Origin: Entrophospora sp. SA101
Lineage: Eukaryota > Glomeromycota > Glomeromycetes > Entrophosporales > Entrophosporaceae
NCBI GenBank assembly: GCA_958430865.1
Contig: CAUDNR010000312.1
Span: 1 to 32,638 of the forward strand
DNA length: 32,638 nt
Direction of reading: 5' to 3'
The notes below the pieces were generated by a model, which was not told where the DNA came from, did no database searches, and saw only the letters and a program-made list of their open reading frames with translations. Positions 10,972-20,734 of the stretch are shown one piece after another. The position numbers and the translations under genes were made by a program. The number at the start of each line of letters is the position of its first letter. The first letter of the stretch is position 1.

Positions 10972-11443
10972 ACTGAAAATTATTTCTCTTCTACTTTTTG
11001 GTTTTTTTCTAGGATGCTGGTCTTCCTAGTTAAAAGGAAGACGAATTACCATCAACAACACCTGAGCTAGCATTTACAAATTGAGGCAGACTACCATTTG
11101 ACATTTCAATGAAGAACAAATGAATATAAATTTAAGAGCACATATAAATTCATTATTTTTAAATTAATTGTATTTTCTTTTTGTTGCATTTTCCTCCTTT
11201 CGCCACATTTCGTCAATTTGAAAACATTTCGTCAGGTATCATTAATCAATTACATCATCAATGATGCATTTAACATCAATAATAATCAATTAGTCATCAT
11301 TTATCATTTTAATAAATAACCAATCTTTCAATAATATAATATTAATAATAAACACTTTTCATAAAATAGTCTTTTTATTTTTATATTTATAAAAATGCCA
11401 CATCAAAAAGAAGAGTAGAAACAGATTGGGAAGAAGTTACTGG

Positions 11444-11523
11444 GTAAGTGTTTATTAAAAGAATGGTGGTAGTTATAGCCACTAGTTAATTGTTAAATAA
11501 TTGTTAAAAATGTCTATAAACAG
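11444..11523 (+). repeat. Introner-like intron, long form (copy A, intron 1)
   Basis: The intron begins GTAAGTGTTTATTAAAAG and continues ATGGTGGTAGTTATAGCCAC. This is the same head and central hairpin motif as the 58 bp intron that follows 44 bp downstream. The second half (TAATTGTTAAATAATTG) is unlike it, and it ends AAACAG. Confidence 0.5.
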
Positions 11524-11567
11524 TAGTAATAAGGAATGAATGAAGATCAAAGGGGAAACATTGCAAA

Positions 11568-11625
11568 GTAAGTGTTATTATTTTTTAAAAAGGATAGTGG
11601 ATATCACCACTTGCAATCACTCTAG
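11568..11625 (+). repeat. Introner-like intron, 58 bp (copy A, intron 2)
   Basis: It begins GTAAGTGTTATT, has AAAAAGGATAGTGGATATCA in the middle and ends CACTCTAG. The partner in copy B (30739-30796) and an intron in an unrelated gene (17749-17805) share the same plan and length. Confidence 0.6.
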
Positions 11626-12171
11626 TTTTAATAATGATTTGCAACAATATACTAGCAAATCAGAATCAGCATTCAGTAAATCTTTTGGAAAAGTTGAAAA
11701 CACACAAATTCTTATTTCAAAACAAACCAACAAAGGCTCATTCTATCTTTCAGATACTCTTTCTGAAATGCTTGATATTTCTTCTGATACAAAATCCAAA
11801 TCATTTACATCTACCATCCAAATATATGCTGGTGGTGAATGTCTCAAGAAAACCATCACACACTATACCTGGTGGACAACTGCAATAACCATTTGTTATC
11901 TAAGATTACATGCTTCTTTTCATAAAACAATTTGGGAAGTTCGTTATGGAAAAGCTAGAAAATACTTGGGATCAAAAATGAAGAATTAGAAGAAGAACTT
12001 TTGAAAGCATGTTGCAAACTTGTCAAAGATAAAACAACCAAGATTTTAAGAATTAAAGAGATCTGCTCTATACATGCTCATGAGTATGTATATTGATTAT
12101 TTTTTGAGAACATAATTTTATGGCTCCATTAAAGCTATGTATTATTTTATTTTATTTTATTATTTGATTAG

Positions 12172-13151
12172 TTTCACCATTAGAGCATACATAGTGGGTA
12201 AATCAGAAATTGTCCACTGGAAAAATGAAATGGCGAAAGAACACTGTTTGGAGTTGTTTTAGTGGACAAATTGGTATGAATTATTATTACTATTTATTAT
12301 TTCTTTTCAAAAAGACTTGATTACTAAAATGAAATATACATAATCAATGTAATTAGGGAGAAATTAGAGCCACTGCATTTGATGGTTACATAGACAAATT
12401 TTATGATAAATTGGAAAAATATAAAGTATGAATTTTAAAACTGAACCCATTCTACTTCATCTTCTGTCAATTATTAATTATTTAATTTCAAATAGGCATA
12501 TTATATATCCAATTTAAATGTGATTTTAAGCAAAAAATCATATAATCTGGAGAATCACTATGAAATGTATTTTGATGATAATATTGAAATTAAACAGGTA
12601 TGTAAACATAAAAATTTCAGGTTGTTGAATTTTCTCTTTATTAAAGTTTTTTTTAAAAAAACCCCATTTTTCCTATTTTTTTTTAGTGCAACAATAATGA
12701 TTTTAATGAAGATGATTTGGTGAATTTATTATCTTTTAATTTCTTTCCATTGGACAAATTAACAGCTTTTGATATAGACAGTTATATTGGTAATTATAAT
12801 TCCTAATTTTTAAAATGATATATATTTTGATTTTTTGATTTTTATTAATATTTTGTTTAATAGATGTTATTGGTGTTGTAAAGAAGATTGATAAATCTCA
12901 CAGCATCACAACAAAAGCCACTAAAAAAAGAGTATTTATCTTTTTTATACATATTTCATTAAGAAATTTTTTATTAATCTATCAATTTTGTTCTTTAAAC
13001 TATTTATAGGTCCAAATACAAAATATCAGCATAGCTGACAAAAATGGACATGAAAATAAAGTTACCTTGTGGGGAAATCATGCTGATACTCTGGGACTTG
13101 AGATTAATACAATAGTTGAAATGAAATTTGTCCATGTTACTGATTATAAAG
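12172..13151 (+). pseudogene. RPA1 (replication protein A large subunit) fragment, DBD-A and DBD-B (copy A)
   Basis: Six exons join in phase at 12172-12273, 12357-12425, 12496-12597, 12687-12789, 12864-12931 and 13010-13151. They give an RPA1-like product. DBD-A has FTIRAYIVGKSEIVHW, GEIRATAFDGYIDKFYD, then AYYISNLNV. DBD-B has DVIGVVKKIDKS, then VTLWGNHADTLG and MKFVHVTDYK. RPA1 coats single-stranded DNA in replication and repair. The first exon lacks one base in an A run (about 12224-12231), so HWKNE cannot be joined in frame with the GE(R)TLFGVVLVDK part. The N-terminal OB fold is absent upstream. The next exon (present at 32413 in copy B) is cut off by the duplication edge at 13196. Confidence 0.75.
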
Positions 13152-13247
13152 GTTCAAAAATATTTATTAATACTTAATATATACATGGATTTATTTTATT
13201 TTTTTCAAGAGGACAGTCCATATTTTAATAAATAAATAAATAAATAC

Positions 13248-14213
13248 CTTAACAAAACAGGTGGTGGTTCATCGTCAATACCAGGTTTCTCCAAATCTTC
13301 TAAAGTAGCTTCAGCATTATCTTTCCATAACTCTTCAAGCTTATTTATTTGTTGAGCTGTGATCTGACGAGCTCTAAGTTGTTCTTGTTCACTCGGAACT
13401 TTTACAAGCCAAGGTAAGAAGCATCTGTCATCGATAAGAGGGAGCCATTGAGAAGTATCCCAATTCATATCTTTGCTACTTGGCATAGCAGCACAAGGTT
13501 GACTAATCAAAAAAAAAAAATCACATAAGTTCATATTTTATGTTATAATTATTTTTCTATAGAGTAATAACTTACCGACAAAGAAGTACAACTACAGTGT
13601 CACTTTTTGCAGGAATAAAACCAAGTAAGAACACATTTCTACAACCACAATTATAACATTCCAAGGTAGTTTCTCCAAGTGGCGAGTCAGGATGCAAAGC
13701 CACTTCTTTATGTTTTGCACGAACTAAGTGGTTGATTATGTGAGAACCCGATGTATTACCTCTCGAATTACAAAACCATTTACTACAAGTAACACATCTA
13801 GCTATGGAATTTACCGAGTGAATACCACAATATCTAAAAAAAAGTTGCAATAATTATAATTATTGTCGTCCCGATACTTTTACGGAAAAACATTTTTATA
13901 TAATAAAATAAATATAAACATAAATATAAATATAGTACCTGCAAGCGTGCTCAGGTAATCCTCTTTCGATAATGTTTAGAGACTGAAACGAATCTAGTTC
14001 ATCTCCAACAACACCACTTAGATCAGGTTCAACAAATTGATTTTGGGAACCATTAAGTAAATTACTTGATTGCTGAGAAGCAAGAGTTGAATCAACCGAA
14101 AAGTCGTTGTAGTCGTAGTCAGTAGCTTGAGTGTCACCGCCAGAATATTCAAGGAAAGAAAAATTTTCATCTTCTTGAGTGTTCTGAGTATGGAAACGAC
14201 TAATGTTACTCAT
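13248..14213 (-). CDS. UPF1: UPF1 RNA helicase, 5' part only (N-terminus and CH zinc domain)
   Basis: Exons 14213-13939, 13833-13576 and 13502-13248 join in phase (2, 2, 2) to about 262 codons. The first 90 residues are acidic and Ser/Gln-rich. Then comes the Cys/His-rich domain, closely matching animal and fungal UPF1: [85 protein letters not shown]. All visible zinc ligands are kept. UPF1 is the helicase of nonsense-mediated mRNA decay, and this domain binds UPF2. The frame stops at donor AG|GTATTTATT. The intron then runs into the duplication edge at 13196, and the helicase core (about 800 residues) is missing. The retained part looks intact, so a cut or misjoin is likelier than gene death. 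Confidence 0.93.
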
Positions 14214-15306
14214 GTTTGAATTATTTAGGATTTTTTTTTTTAATTTTACAATGGTATTTATTTTATTAATTGTGATCTACAATGGAAAAATATTTTTGTG
14301 TTCAAAGTAAAAAGATTTAGATAACCGAAAAAATTAGATATTAATATTATTGCATATCGGAAAAGATGCATTGGATAAATGAATAGAATAAAATAGATAA
14401 AAAAATACAACCACTATAGATATCTCTATAAACACCCATAAATTATTGTAGTTGAATTTAAAGTTATGGTTGTAGATTTTCATTACCATATATATCAGGT
14501 AAGTTACCATAAATCTTGATTTTATTTATTTATTGTTGAAAAGACCTTCTTCACTAGTTACAGTGGTGGAAACTTTTGATTATTTTTTAGTTCTATGTCT
14601 TCTTTGATTTACAGAAGTTTTTTTTGGAACAATTTATTTATGTAATTGAATAAAGTAGTAATACAAGTTAATTTAATATATGTATAAAATTTCAATGCAT
14701 TGTAAACATTATATTCTCCAGTGAACGATGACATATAGTATCAACATTTCAACTTTACGGGATGATCCAAAAATATTATATTTGAATTATGCTAAATATA
14801 CAATTGAATTAAATTCAGCCATTGTTATTATTTTAAGGATCTAATGGCTAGCTGTGAAGAAGCACAAATGTTTAGTAAAAAGGTTATACAACTATAAGAA
14901 AGCTCGAAAATACTGATTGAACATATGAGGAGCTAGTTGGTCATCCAGCTTTGATGCATGTTTATCATTAGGTTGTAATTTTTCTGAAAACAGTGGATAC
15001 TTGTGAGAATATTCAAGTTATTGTTATAGAGGTTCAATGATCTTCCTAATGTTAGTTATAGTCTAGTTCAACTAATTAAAATACAAAATCAAATTAAAGA
15101 CTTTCCATATGAGCGGAAAATTATATGATATCTGAGAAATTTCACACACTGGGAATTTTTGTATAGAATTGGTTTTTAAATCGAATTCATTAACTTTAAA
15201 ATAATAAATCAAAATTATTATTATTTTTAATGTTCAAACCATTCAAGCTACTTCTATAGAAACATAATCTTCATTTTCTTCTTTTATAATCAAATCTTTG
15301 TTATTA
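14214..15306. other. Intergenic region between UPF1 and ELP6
   Basis: About 1.1 kb upstream of UPF1 and downstream of ELP6. I find no coding frame or RNA gene. An AT-rich near-palindrome, TATAGATATCTCTATA, lies at about 14415-14430. Promoter elements of UPF1 should lie here, but none is clear. Confidence 0.4.
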
Positions 15307-15313
15307 TTTATTA

Positions 15314-16437
15314 TCAAAAAATTCCTTGTGAGAAACCTTTAGCAAAGAATTTAACATTATTGTCAAGAATTTTGTAATGTAAAACTGCTGGTCTGAACCA
15401 TTTATCATAATTTCGGGGACCTCGGGCTATATTAATCTAGAAAATAAAAAATAACATTTATTAAAATATAATAATATTTTGATCAATACATTATAGGAAT
15501 ATTTTAATTAGTTACTTCTCCAGAAATATCTCTTGAAAATCCCGATCCTAATCCTTTAACAGATAATAAATAATCAGATTGATAAATTAGTGTATTTATT
15601 AATACTATTTGTTCTATTTCTTCTTCTTCCAGAATCACATCATCAGTATGAAGTAATGTTATAAGTGTACCCTCGAACTTTTTGATCCACCAAAAAAAAA
15701 TCAAAAGAATTTTAATAATTATTACCATTTACTATTTAATCAATTATTATTAATTAGCTACCTTTTCAACTAAAACACGACATGCTTTAATAAATTCTAA
15801 AATATCTTTTATAGAAAATCCTGAATAACTCAAAACTGATAAGTCATCAAAAATTAAAGATACATGAGCATCCTTTGATGAATGTCGTGTTGAAATAACT
15901 TCCTTTATTGTATTATAAATATTTTGTAAATCTTCTTTTCCATTAGATATTGAAATGGAGACATTTTTTGATGCTGTTAATACTGATGAAGTTGTATTAG
16001 TGGTTGTAGTTGCTTTATCTGCTGATGTAATATTATCACTGGTATTTTGAAAAAAAAAAGAAGTTAATCCATCAAGAAATGATAGGGTTCCTTTTTGATT
16101 TGCAAGAGTAAGGTTTACACCCTAATTTAATTAATCGGTTACATTTTATTATTTCCCTGCATCATTCATCTCATTCATTTCATTTCTTATTTTTAATATC
16201 TAATCAAGAAAATCAAATAATTACCAGCTTTCTTCCAATTGTTGAATAATGTTCAAACTTTTGCGTAAACCCTACCAGAACAACATGTTTGTTAACTTTT
16301 AGTTGATTGGCTATGAAATGATGCAGAAGAAAGTTTCCTTGAGCAGACAATGTGTCAGTTATTAAAACGGATTTTTTAATTGGTATAAGATTATCTTCAG
16401 GGAAAGAAAGTGCTTCATCAAGAGATTCATATCCCAT
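15314..16437 (-). CDS. ELP6: Elongator complex subunit ELP6, 285 aa, four exons
   Basis: Exons 16437-16225, 16121-15762, 15677-15516 and 15436-15314 all join in phase 0 with GT..AG introns of 103, 84 and 79 bp, to give 285 residues. This is close to the usual 265-275 of the family. Residues 17-70 (NLIPIKKSVLITDTLSAQGN, FLLHHF, then VVLVGF.QKFEHY) match the ELP6 N-terminus. SLIFDDLSVLSYSGF lies at about 160-175, and ARGPRNYDKWFRPAVLHYKI near the end. ELP6 is a RecA-fold protein without a Walker A motif. It forms a ring with ELP4 and ELP5 that binds tRNA in the Elongator complex, needed for modification of wobble uridines. The variable segment after residue 90 is Thr/Asn/Ser-rich. A possible AATAAA poly(A) signal directly follows the stop (15307-15312 on the opposite strand). 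The gene looks complete and functional. Confidence 0.93.
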
Positions 16438-16983
16438 TGTTAGAAAAAAATTTTGTAGTATATCTTGGTCCTAGAGGTTTTTAAGAAATTTGGAATGACC
16501 GCATTTAAGGTTTTTTAATCAGCAACTTTGCTAAAAACCTTATTATACGATCATCATGTGTTACAGTCTACCAAATTCATAGATCAGCAACAAAAATTCC
16601 TGTTTGTTATTATTATATGATTTGATCCAGACTAAAATTAAAGAACCCTAACATTAGAAAAAAGAACATAATTTGACTTATAATACACGTATATGGGCCA
16701 TGCTGCAACAAAACCAAAGTGAACATTGGTATTACCAAAAAAGCGTTTGATCATGATATTCATCTAGTAATATGAAGCTAATTTACATTAGGAACATTAA
16801 CATGCTTTAAGAACAATCTACATATTTTTGATCATACAGTATAAACAAGTTTCAAAACGTTGAGCATAAAAATATTATAATCATCATTATTGTTATGTTG
16901 TTATTCAATTTATTTTTATACTTAAATTCAATGAATTTATAAATTAGGAAAAAAACAATTTAACAATATTAAATTGATAACTA
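16438..16983. other. ELP6 upstream region with a small hairpin
   Basis: There is no gene in this stretch. TAAGGTTTTT at 16506-16515 pairs with AAAAACCTTA at 16533-16542, and AGCA/TGCT inside the loop extend the stem. It lies about 70 bp upstream of the ELP6 start codon, so it may be in the promoter or leader. A role is not shown. Confidence 0.4.
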
Positions 16984-17180
16984 TCACAAGGATTTCTTGG
17001 TGTTATTTTGAACACGCCGTCTTTTTGTCACAAGTTCTCCATTTACAGATACTTTATCATTTAACATCCATGTAATTTTTTCAATTACTTTCTTCACGCA
17101 TTTCCTTAGTTCCGAATCATCTCATAATACTTCATTACCAAGAGGAATAGTATCATCACCTTTATTAGCTGACGTATAAA

Positions 17181-17315
17181 CTAAAGACTAGTGCCGTAAA
17201 TTATGATGATGGTAGTAATTGTATTTACGGCATATGAAAAGTAGTTGCAATTACCTTTGCGACCACTTTTGCAACCATACTTTTTCCTTTTTTGGATTAC
17301 GGCACTAGTCTTTAG
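17181..17315. mobile_element. 135 bp MITE with perfect 19 bp TIRs and TATAAA duplication
   Basis: CTAAAGACTAGTGCCGTAA at 17181-17199 is the exact reverse complement of 17297-17315, and both sides are flanked by TATAAA. Removing the element with one TATAAA restores the host reading (GAT GTT TAT ACG TCA) across the site. That shows a clean insertion into a coding exon. Inside are further palindromes: TGCCGTAAAT with ATTTACGGCA, and GTTGCAA with TTGCAAC. Confidence 0.85.
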
Positions 17316-17748
17316 TATAAACATCCTTTCCTTCATCAACAAACATAATGTACCACCATGTTGTACCAGTAGTAACAATTCCATATGTATAATTAAGTTC
17401 TTTTTTCTGTTTACGTTTCCTACTGTTTTCCTATAATATAATACCAACACAAGTTATTATTATGTTTACACAATTTTAAAAACCATATATACTTACTTGT
17501 AATGAACTATTGAGTTGAACGATATTCATTGCAATTCCTTCTTTCATATCACTTTCTTTTACTTCTGAGATACAGATTAATCTTTTGATTCATTTTCCTG
17601 TGTGTTGGGATTAAACCAATGTCAAAATCATCAAAAAATGAAGCAGCTAATTCTATCCATTTGAAAAGGATACAATTTACATATTACTTACTTTTTCTGA
17701 CGATGAAAGAGGTTTTCTAAGAAATAAATATCATTTTTTCTAAATAAA

Positions 17749-17805
17749 CTAGAGCAACGACGAGTGGCAGGCGATAACCACCACCACCATCCTTAAAACA
17801 CTTAC
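17749..17805 (-). repeat. Introner-like intron, 57 bp, in the nuclease-like gene
   Basis: On the minus strand it begins GTAAGTGTTTTAAGGATGGT, has GGTGGTTATCGCC and ends GTTGCTCTAG. It has the same plan and nearly the same length as 30739-30796 and 11568-11625, which sit in an unrelated gene. It is somewhat GC-rich compared with ordinary introns in this window. Confidence 0.6.
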
Positions 17806-17864
17806 TCGTGTTGTTCTTTGTTGGTTTCTTGTCTTCTTCTTTTGGTGTCTTTTTTTGATGACAT

Positions 17865-18267
17865 AAAAAAAAGAAGTTTGTGATTTGATCGACGCGTATG
17901 GTGCAGGACACCTATTACTATGGTGCGGGTCATCTAAAGACATCAAATGCTGTGCCGCACTGCCAAATCTTCAAATCCCAAAATAGTAATGATACTCTTT
18001 TGTGTCACGGGATTATAACATCACATGACTCAATCATTTTATCGTATTCGTTAATTAGTATTATCTAGCAATGTTACTATTGCTATTACGAATAATTCAT
18101 AAATGGAAACATTATCCAGGGTCCTGGTAACAGTAAACAAGCATAATACTACAATAAATTAGATAAATTAGGTAAATTTACTATATATATAATTAATGAA
18201 TGAATTCTAACCAATGAAGGTGATAAATTATTGATTTATTATCAGATATTCATGATGTCAATATCCA
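17865..18267. other. Intergenic stretch
   Basis: I see no gene here. TCACATGA occurs at 18021-18028. An overlapping open frame at 17749-17946 on the minus strand runs through the putative start and intron of the nuclease-like gene and is not supported. Confidence 0.35.
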
Positions 18268-19025
18268 TTAATACATTTTCAGGGACTCTTCTATGTGAAC
18301 AATATTTTTAACAGCATATATGGCAGCTTTACATGGTAATCCTAATATATAGGCTGACATATACCTGTAGCTTCTTCTAGCAAACTTTCTAATTTTATTC
18401 ACAGATACTGAATCTGATGTATCAGGGACTATTTGATTTAAGCCTGTCCAAGAATAATTACAATTTTGTTTAGCATATTGTTTAGCTGATCCCAAAAACT
18501 TTCAATGAAATTTAACTCACAATGGTATTTAGGGTAAAAAATAATCTTATGACCTGCTTGTTCAACAATCTCCTCCAAAAGTGATTTTTGCTCCATAAAA
18601 TCAGGCTCTGAAGACAATATTCTAGATGCACAACAATCAGCTTGACCATAATTTTTCTCCTTGCATTTTTTGCATATTTTTACCAATCCTGGAACCCATA
18701 ATCCTCTTTCTTCCAAAACAAGTTTTATTCCTTTTGGTTCCCCATTTGGCAAAACCATAGATTNNNNNNNNNNTTCTTCATGGTTACTTTTTGTAAAGAA
18801 TGCTTTGACACTAGGTTGATTATTTATTAAAAAATTACAATTATTACTCTGAGAATGTCTTTTAAAGTTTGCAACTTGATAATTGATTTCAAGTGAAATA
18901 ATTTGACCACATTTGCAAATAAATTTTTTAGCATTGAAAAATTCTTGAAAGTTAGAGTATGTAGTAAAATGTCATTGGCATGAATCATAAGGAATTCTTT
19001 TACTATTTTTAGTTTGAATTTTCAT
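18268..19025 (-). pseudogene. DDE transposase, dead, split by an assembly gap
   Basis: The N-terminal part (19025-18774) has KKFICKCGQIISLEINYQVA, then NFKRH and QPSVKAFF. This is the CxC/H zinc-finger-like front of a DDE family common in Rhizophagus. It carries one TGA at 18972-18974. After the gap, 18758-18450 gives GEPKGIKLVLEERGLWVPGL, CKKCKEKNYGQADCCASRI, SLLEEIVEQAGHKIIFYPKY, then HCELNFIESFW with the final catalytic Glu region. A missing G near 18490 shifts the frame into GSAKQYAKQNCNYSWTGL and RKFARRSYRYMSAYILGLP. The middle, with the first catalytic residues, is not in the sequence. Stop at 18268. Transposition activity is excluded for this copy. Confidence 0.75.
18764..18773. other. 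Assembly gap (10 N)
   Basis: Ten undetermined bases. A transposase lacking its middle section spans it, so the real gap is probably several hundred bases rather than ten. It also means the order of sequence left and right of this point, and so the tandem layout of the duplication, rests on scaffolding. Confidence 0.98.
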
Positions 19026-19076
19026 TTTTTTTTTTTTTGGTATATATGACCAAGATAAATTTTTTTTATTAATAAT

Positions 19077-19273
19077 GCGAATTATAGTGTAACTGATGAC
19101 ATTTTTCATTTCTCTATGTTTGCGAATTCAGTGTAACTGAGGACATTTTTTCCTTCGAATTATATAAAGGCGGTGACCTTTTCCATTTTCCATTAATCGA
19201 ATCTATAGTGAGGCAGTCACAATTTTTTTTTTTAAAGTACTTTTGAATCATAGTGTTGGCAGTCACATTCAAT
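19077..19273. repeat. Five degenerate direct repeats upstream of the transposase
   Basis: Units start at about 19077, 19122, 19155, 19197 and 19243 and share CGAAT.(C)ATAGTG....(CAG)T.ACATTTT. Examples are GCGAATTATAGTGTAACTGA, GCGAATTCAGTGTAACTGAG and TTGAATCATAGTGTTGGCAG. Spacing is 33-46 bp. They lie just 5' of the dead transposase start (19025, minus strand), where subterminal transposase-binding repeats or promoter repeats would be expected. Confidence 0.55.
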
Positions 19274-20630
19274 AGAGTTTTCTCAGTCCTGGTTTTGCGG
19301 ATTTATTATTATTTTTTGGTGCCACAAAAAAAAATTTTAAATTTATTATACAAATTGGCAAACTTCACAAAATTACAAAACTCAAAATAACTCTTAAACT
19401 ATATGTTATATTCAAATAAAAATTTATGTTATAGATTCAATTTTTGATGCTCTTTAAACTAATAGAGAGCTTTTTACAATTTTACTTGCATAAAATTTCA
19501 TAACATATATTTGCAACTTTTACTTTGATTTTCTAGCTTAAAATAAATGCCATAGTTTATATTAAAATAAAAAAGGGCCTATTAATTTATTGTCCTATTT
19601 CTCTAGTATGTTTTAAGGTTAATTCGGAGTCAGTATCTCACAAAAAATTGTCATATATATATGAAAATTTATATATGTGATATGTGATTGACTATGTTTG
19701 TAAAATCATAAAATGTAGGACACCCCCAATGTAATATGTTCGTTGTAAAAAATGGGTACGTATTACTTCACCGACAACACTTGGCGCACGATTTTAGCAT
19801 TTTATTAGTTGTTTGATTATGTGGGGGTAAAAAATATTCTAAAAAATTTGTTACTTAAACGTACAAAATTTGGAATTTTCAAAATTCTAAGGCTCTGCCA
19901 ATTTTTAGTTTAATAAAAAACTAGTCGATAAGTTTTGAAGCTTGGGTCATGAACAATAAAATTTATAGGTTAACTTTTTTAGATTATAGATGATCTGCAC
20001 TGTAACTAGCCCATTTTTGTTAATTATTGTAAATTATTTCCTAAACAGAAATCAACTCTCGAGATTCGCGTTAATATGATCTGTAAATAGTCTTTTGCCC
20101 TGTCTCATTTGGTTATAAACTTTACCTATTAACAACTCTTTACTATGTATAAAAAAATTTTTTTTATTTGGTAAGAAAAACTCTAAAATTTTGATCTATT
20201 TACTATAATTCCACTTAGTTTCATGACTGTATCTCTTTAATTGAAGGTTTTGATACAGTTTTATTATATATATATATATATATATTATTATTATTATTGA
20301 TCGACATCAGGCAACGTAAACGATCAACTAACAAAAGATTTCGTTTATTACAGAAAAAATTAAAAATGATTTTAATCTCAAGAACCTTATCATTATCTAC
20401 AACGTAACGTATGATGATAATATAACATGATTCATATGATTAAAATAAATAAATAAATTATGATTTTAAGTGTCAATATTTTTGGAAAAAATAGAAACAA
20501 TAGCTTATTATTATAATTAAAAATAATTAAATGTAAAATAAAACTTATGATTTGTAAAGTTAAAATTTATGGCTTGTATAATTGATTCGTGAAAATAAAA
20601 CTTATGATTTAATCAATAGGAAAATTTTTT
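19274..20630. other. Gene-free AT-rich stretch with an element end and a microsatellite
   Basis: No gene is recognised. TATAGATGATCTGCACTGTA at 19983-20002 repeats the element end at 58-77. A (TA)n tract at about 20265-20284 passes into (TTA)n to 20298. AAATAAAACTTATGATTT occurs twice, near 20535 and 20594. Confidence 0.4.
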
Positions 20631-20632
20631 CT

Positions 20633-20640
20633 TATATAAA
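20633..20640 (+). promoter_or_regulatory. TATA box of the short HTH gene
   Basis: TATATAAA followed by GGGAAGG lies about 95 bp upstream of the ATG at 20735. Spacing is normal for a fungal TATA promoter with a leader of roughly 65 bases. Confidence 0.45.
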
Positions 20641-20734
20641 GGGAAGGAAATATCCACCTTTGTCTATAATCAAAAAAAAAACTTTATCAATTTAAAAATA
20701 AAACAACTATACTTTTAATAATAAAGTTGAAAAT

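Larger units (their letters stand above)
11395..12056 (+). pseudogene. Broken copy of a lineage-specific gene (copy A)
   Basis: This is the diverged partner of the intact gene at 30552-31235. Relative to that copy it has one base missing in the A run of exon 1, so the frame reaches TAG by codon 8. It lacks one base in exon 2, which brings a TGA. It has about 7 bp deleted near 11971, giving an early TAG, and one A missing near 12032. Exon 3 remains otherwise readable, with IQIYAGGECLKKTITHYTWW. The intron boundaries at 11444-11523 and 11568-11625 are kept. Such a cluster of indels in one copy alone indicates decay; low-quality sequence is possible but less likely, since substitutions also accumulate. 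Confidence 0.65.
1896..13196. repeat. Segmental duplication, copy A (partner 21083-32375)
   Basis: This segment recurs in direct orientation 19187 bp downstream. By eye the two copies are identical from 1896 to 10992, including introns, homopolymers and the decayed transposase. From 10993 to 12238 they differ by many substitutions and by indels that change the offset to 19171 and then 19179. From 12239 to 13196 they are identical again. The edges fall inside a MITE on the left and in an AT-rich intron on the right. I compared the listings by reading, so a few single differences may have been missed. Confidence 0.9.
16984..17864 (-). pseudogene. Decayed PD-(D/E)xK nuclease-fold gene, interrupted by a MITE
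   Basis: The minus strand holds pieces of one gene. A start at 17864 gives 19 codons (MSSKKDTKRRRQETNKEQH) that end at a 57 bp intron (17805-17749). Later frames give ELAASFFDDFDIGLIPTH, then after a frame break ISEVKESDMKEGIAMNIVQL, with an E-x-K and a downstream Q as in restriction-endonuclease folds. After another intron comes NYTYGIVTTGTTWWYIMFVD. The reading is then split by a 135 bp MITE. Beyond it are a TGA (possibly from CGA) and the tail DDSELRKCVKKVIEKITWML, with the stop at 16984. It recalls nuclease-like C-terminal domains of crinkler-type and similar Rhizophagus proteins, but this is from memory. The gene is dead: frame break, stop and insertion. Confidence 0.5.

Noticed and set aside
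14820..15170. Possible gene remnant between UPF1 and ELP6
   Set aside because: Frames are short and interrupted on both strands and match nothing I can name.
17245..17436. Plus-strand 63-codon hydrophobic frame
   Set aside because: It spans the MITE edge and is antisense to the nuclease-like pseudogene.
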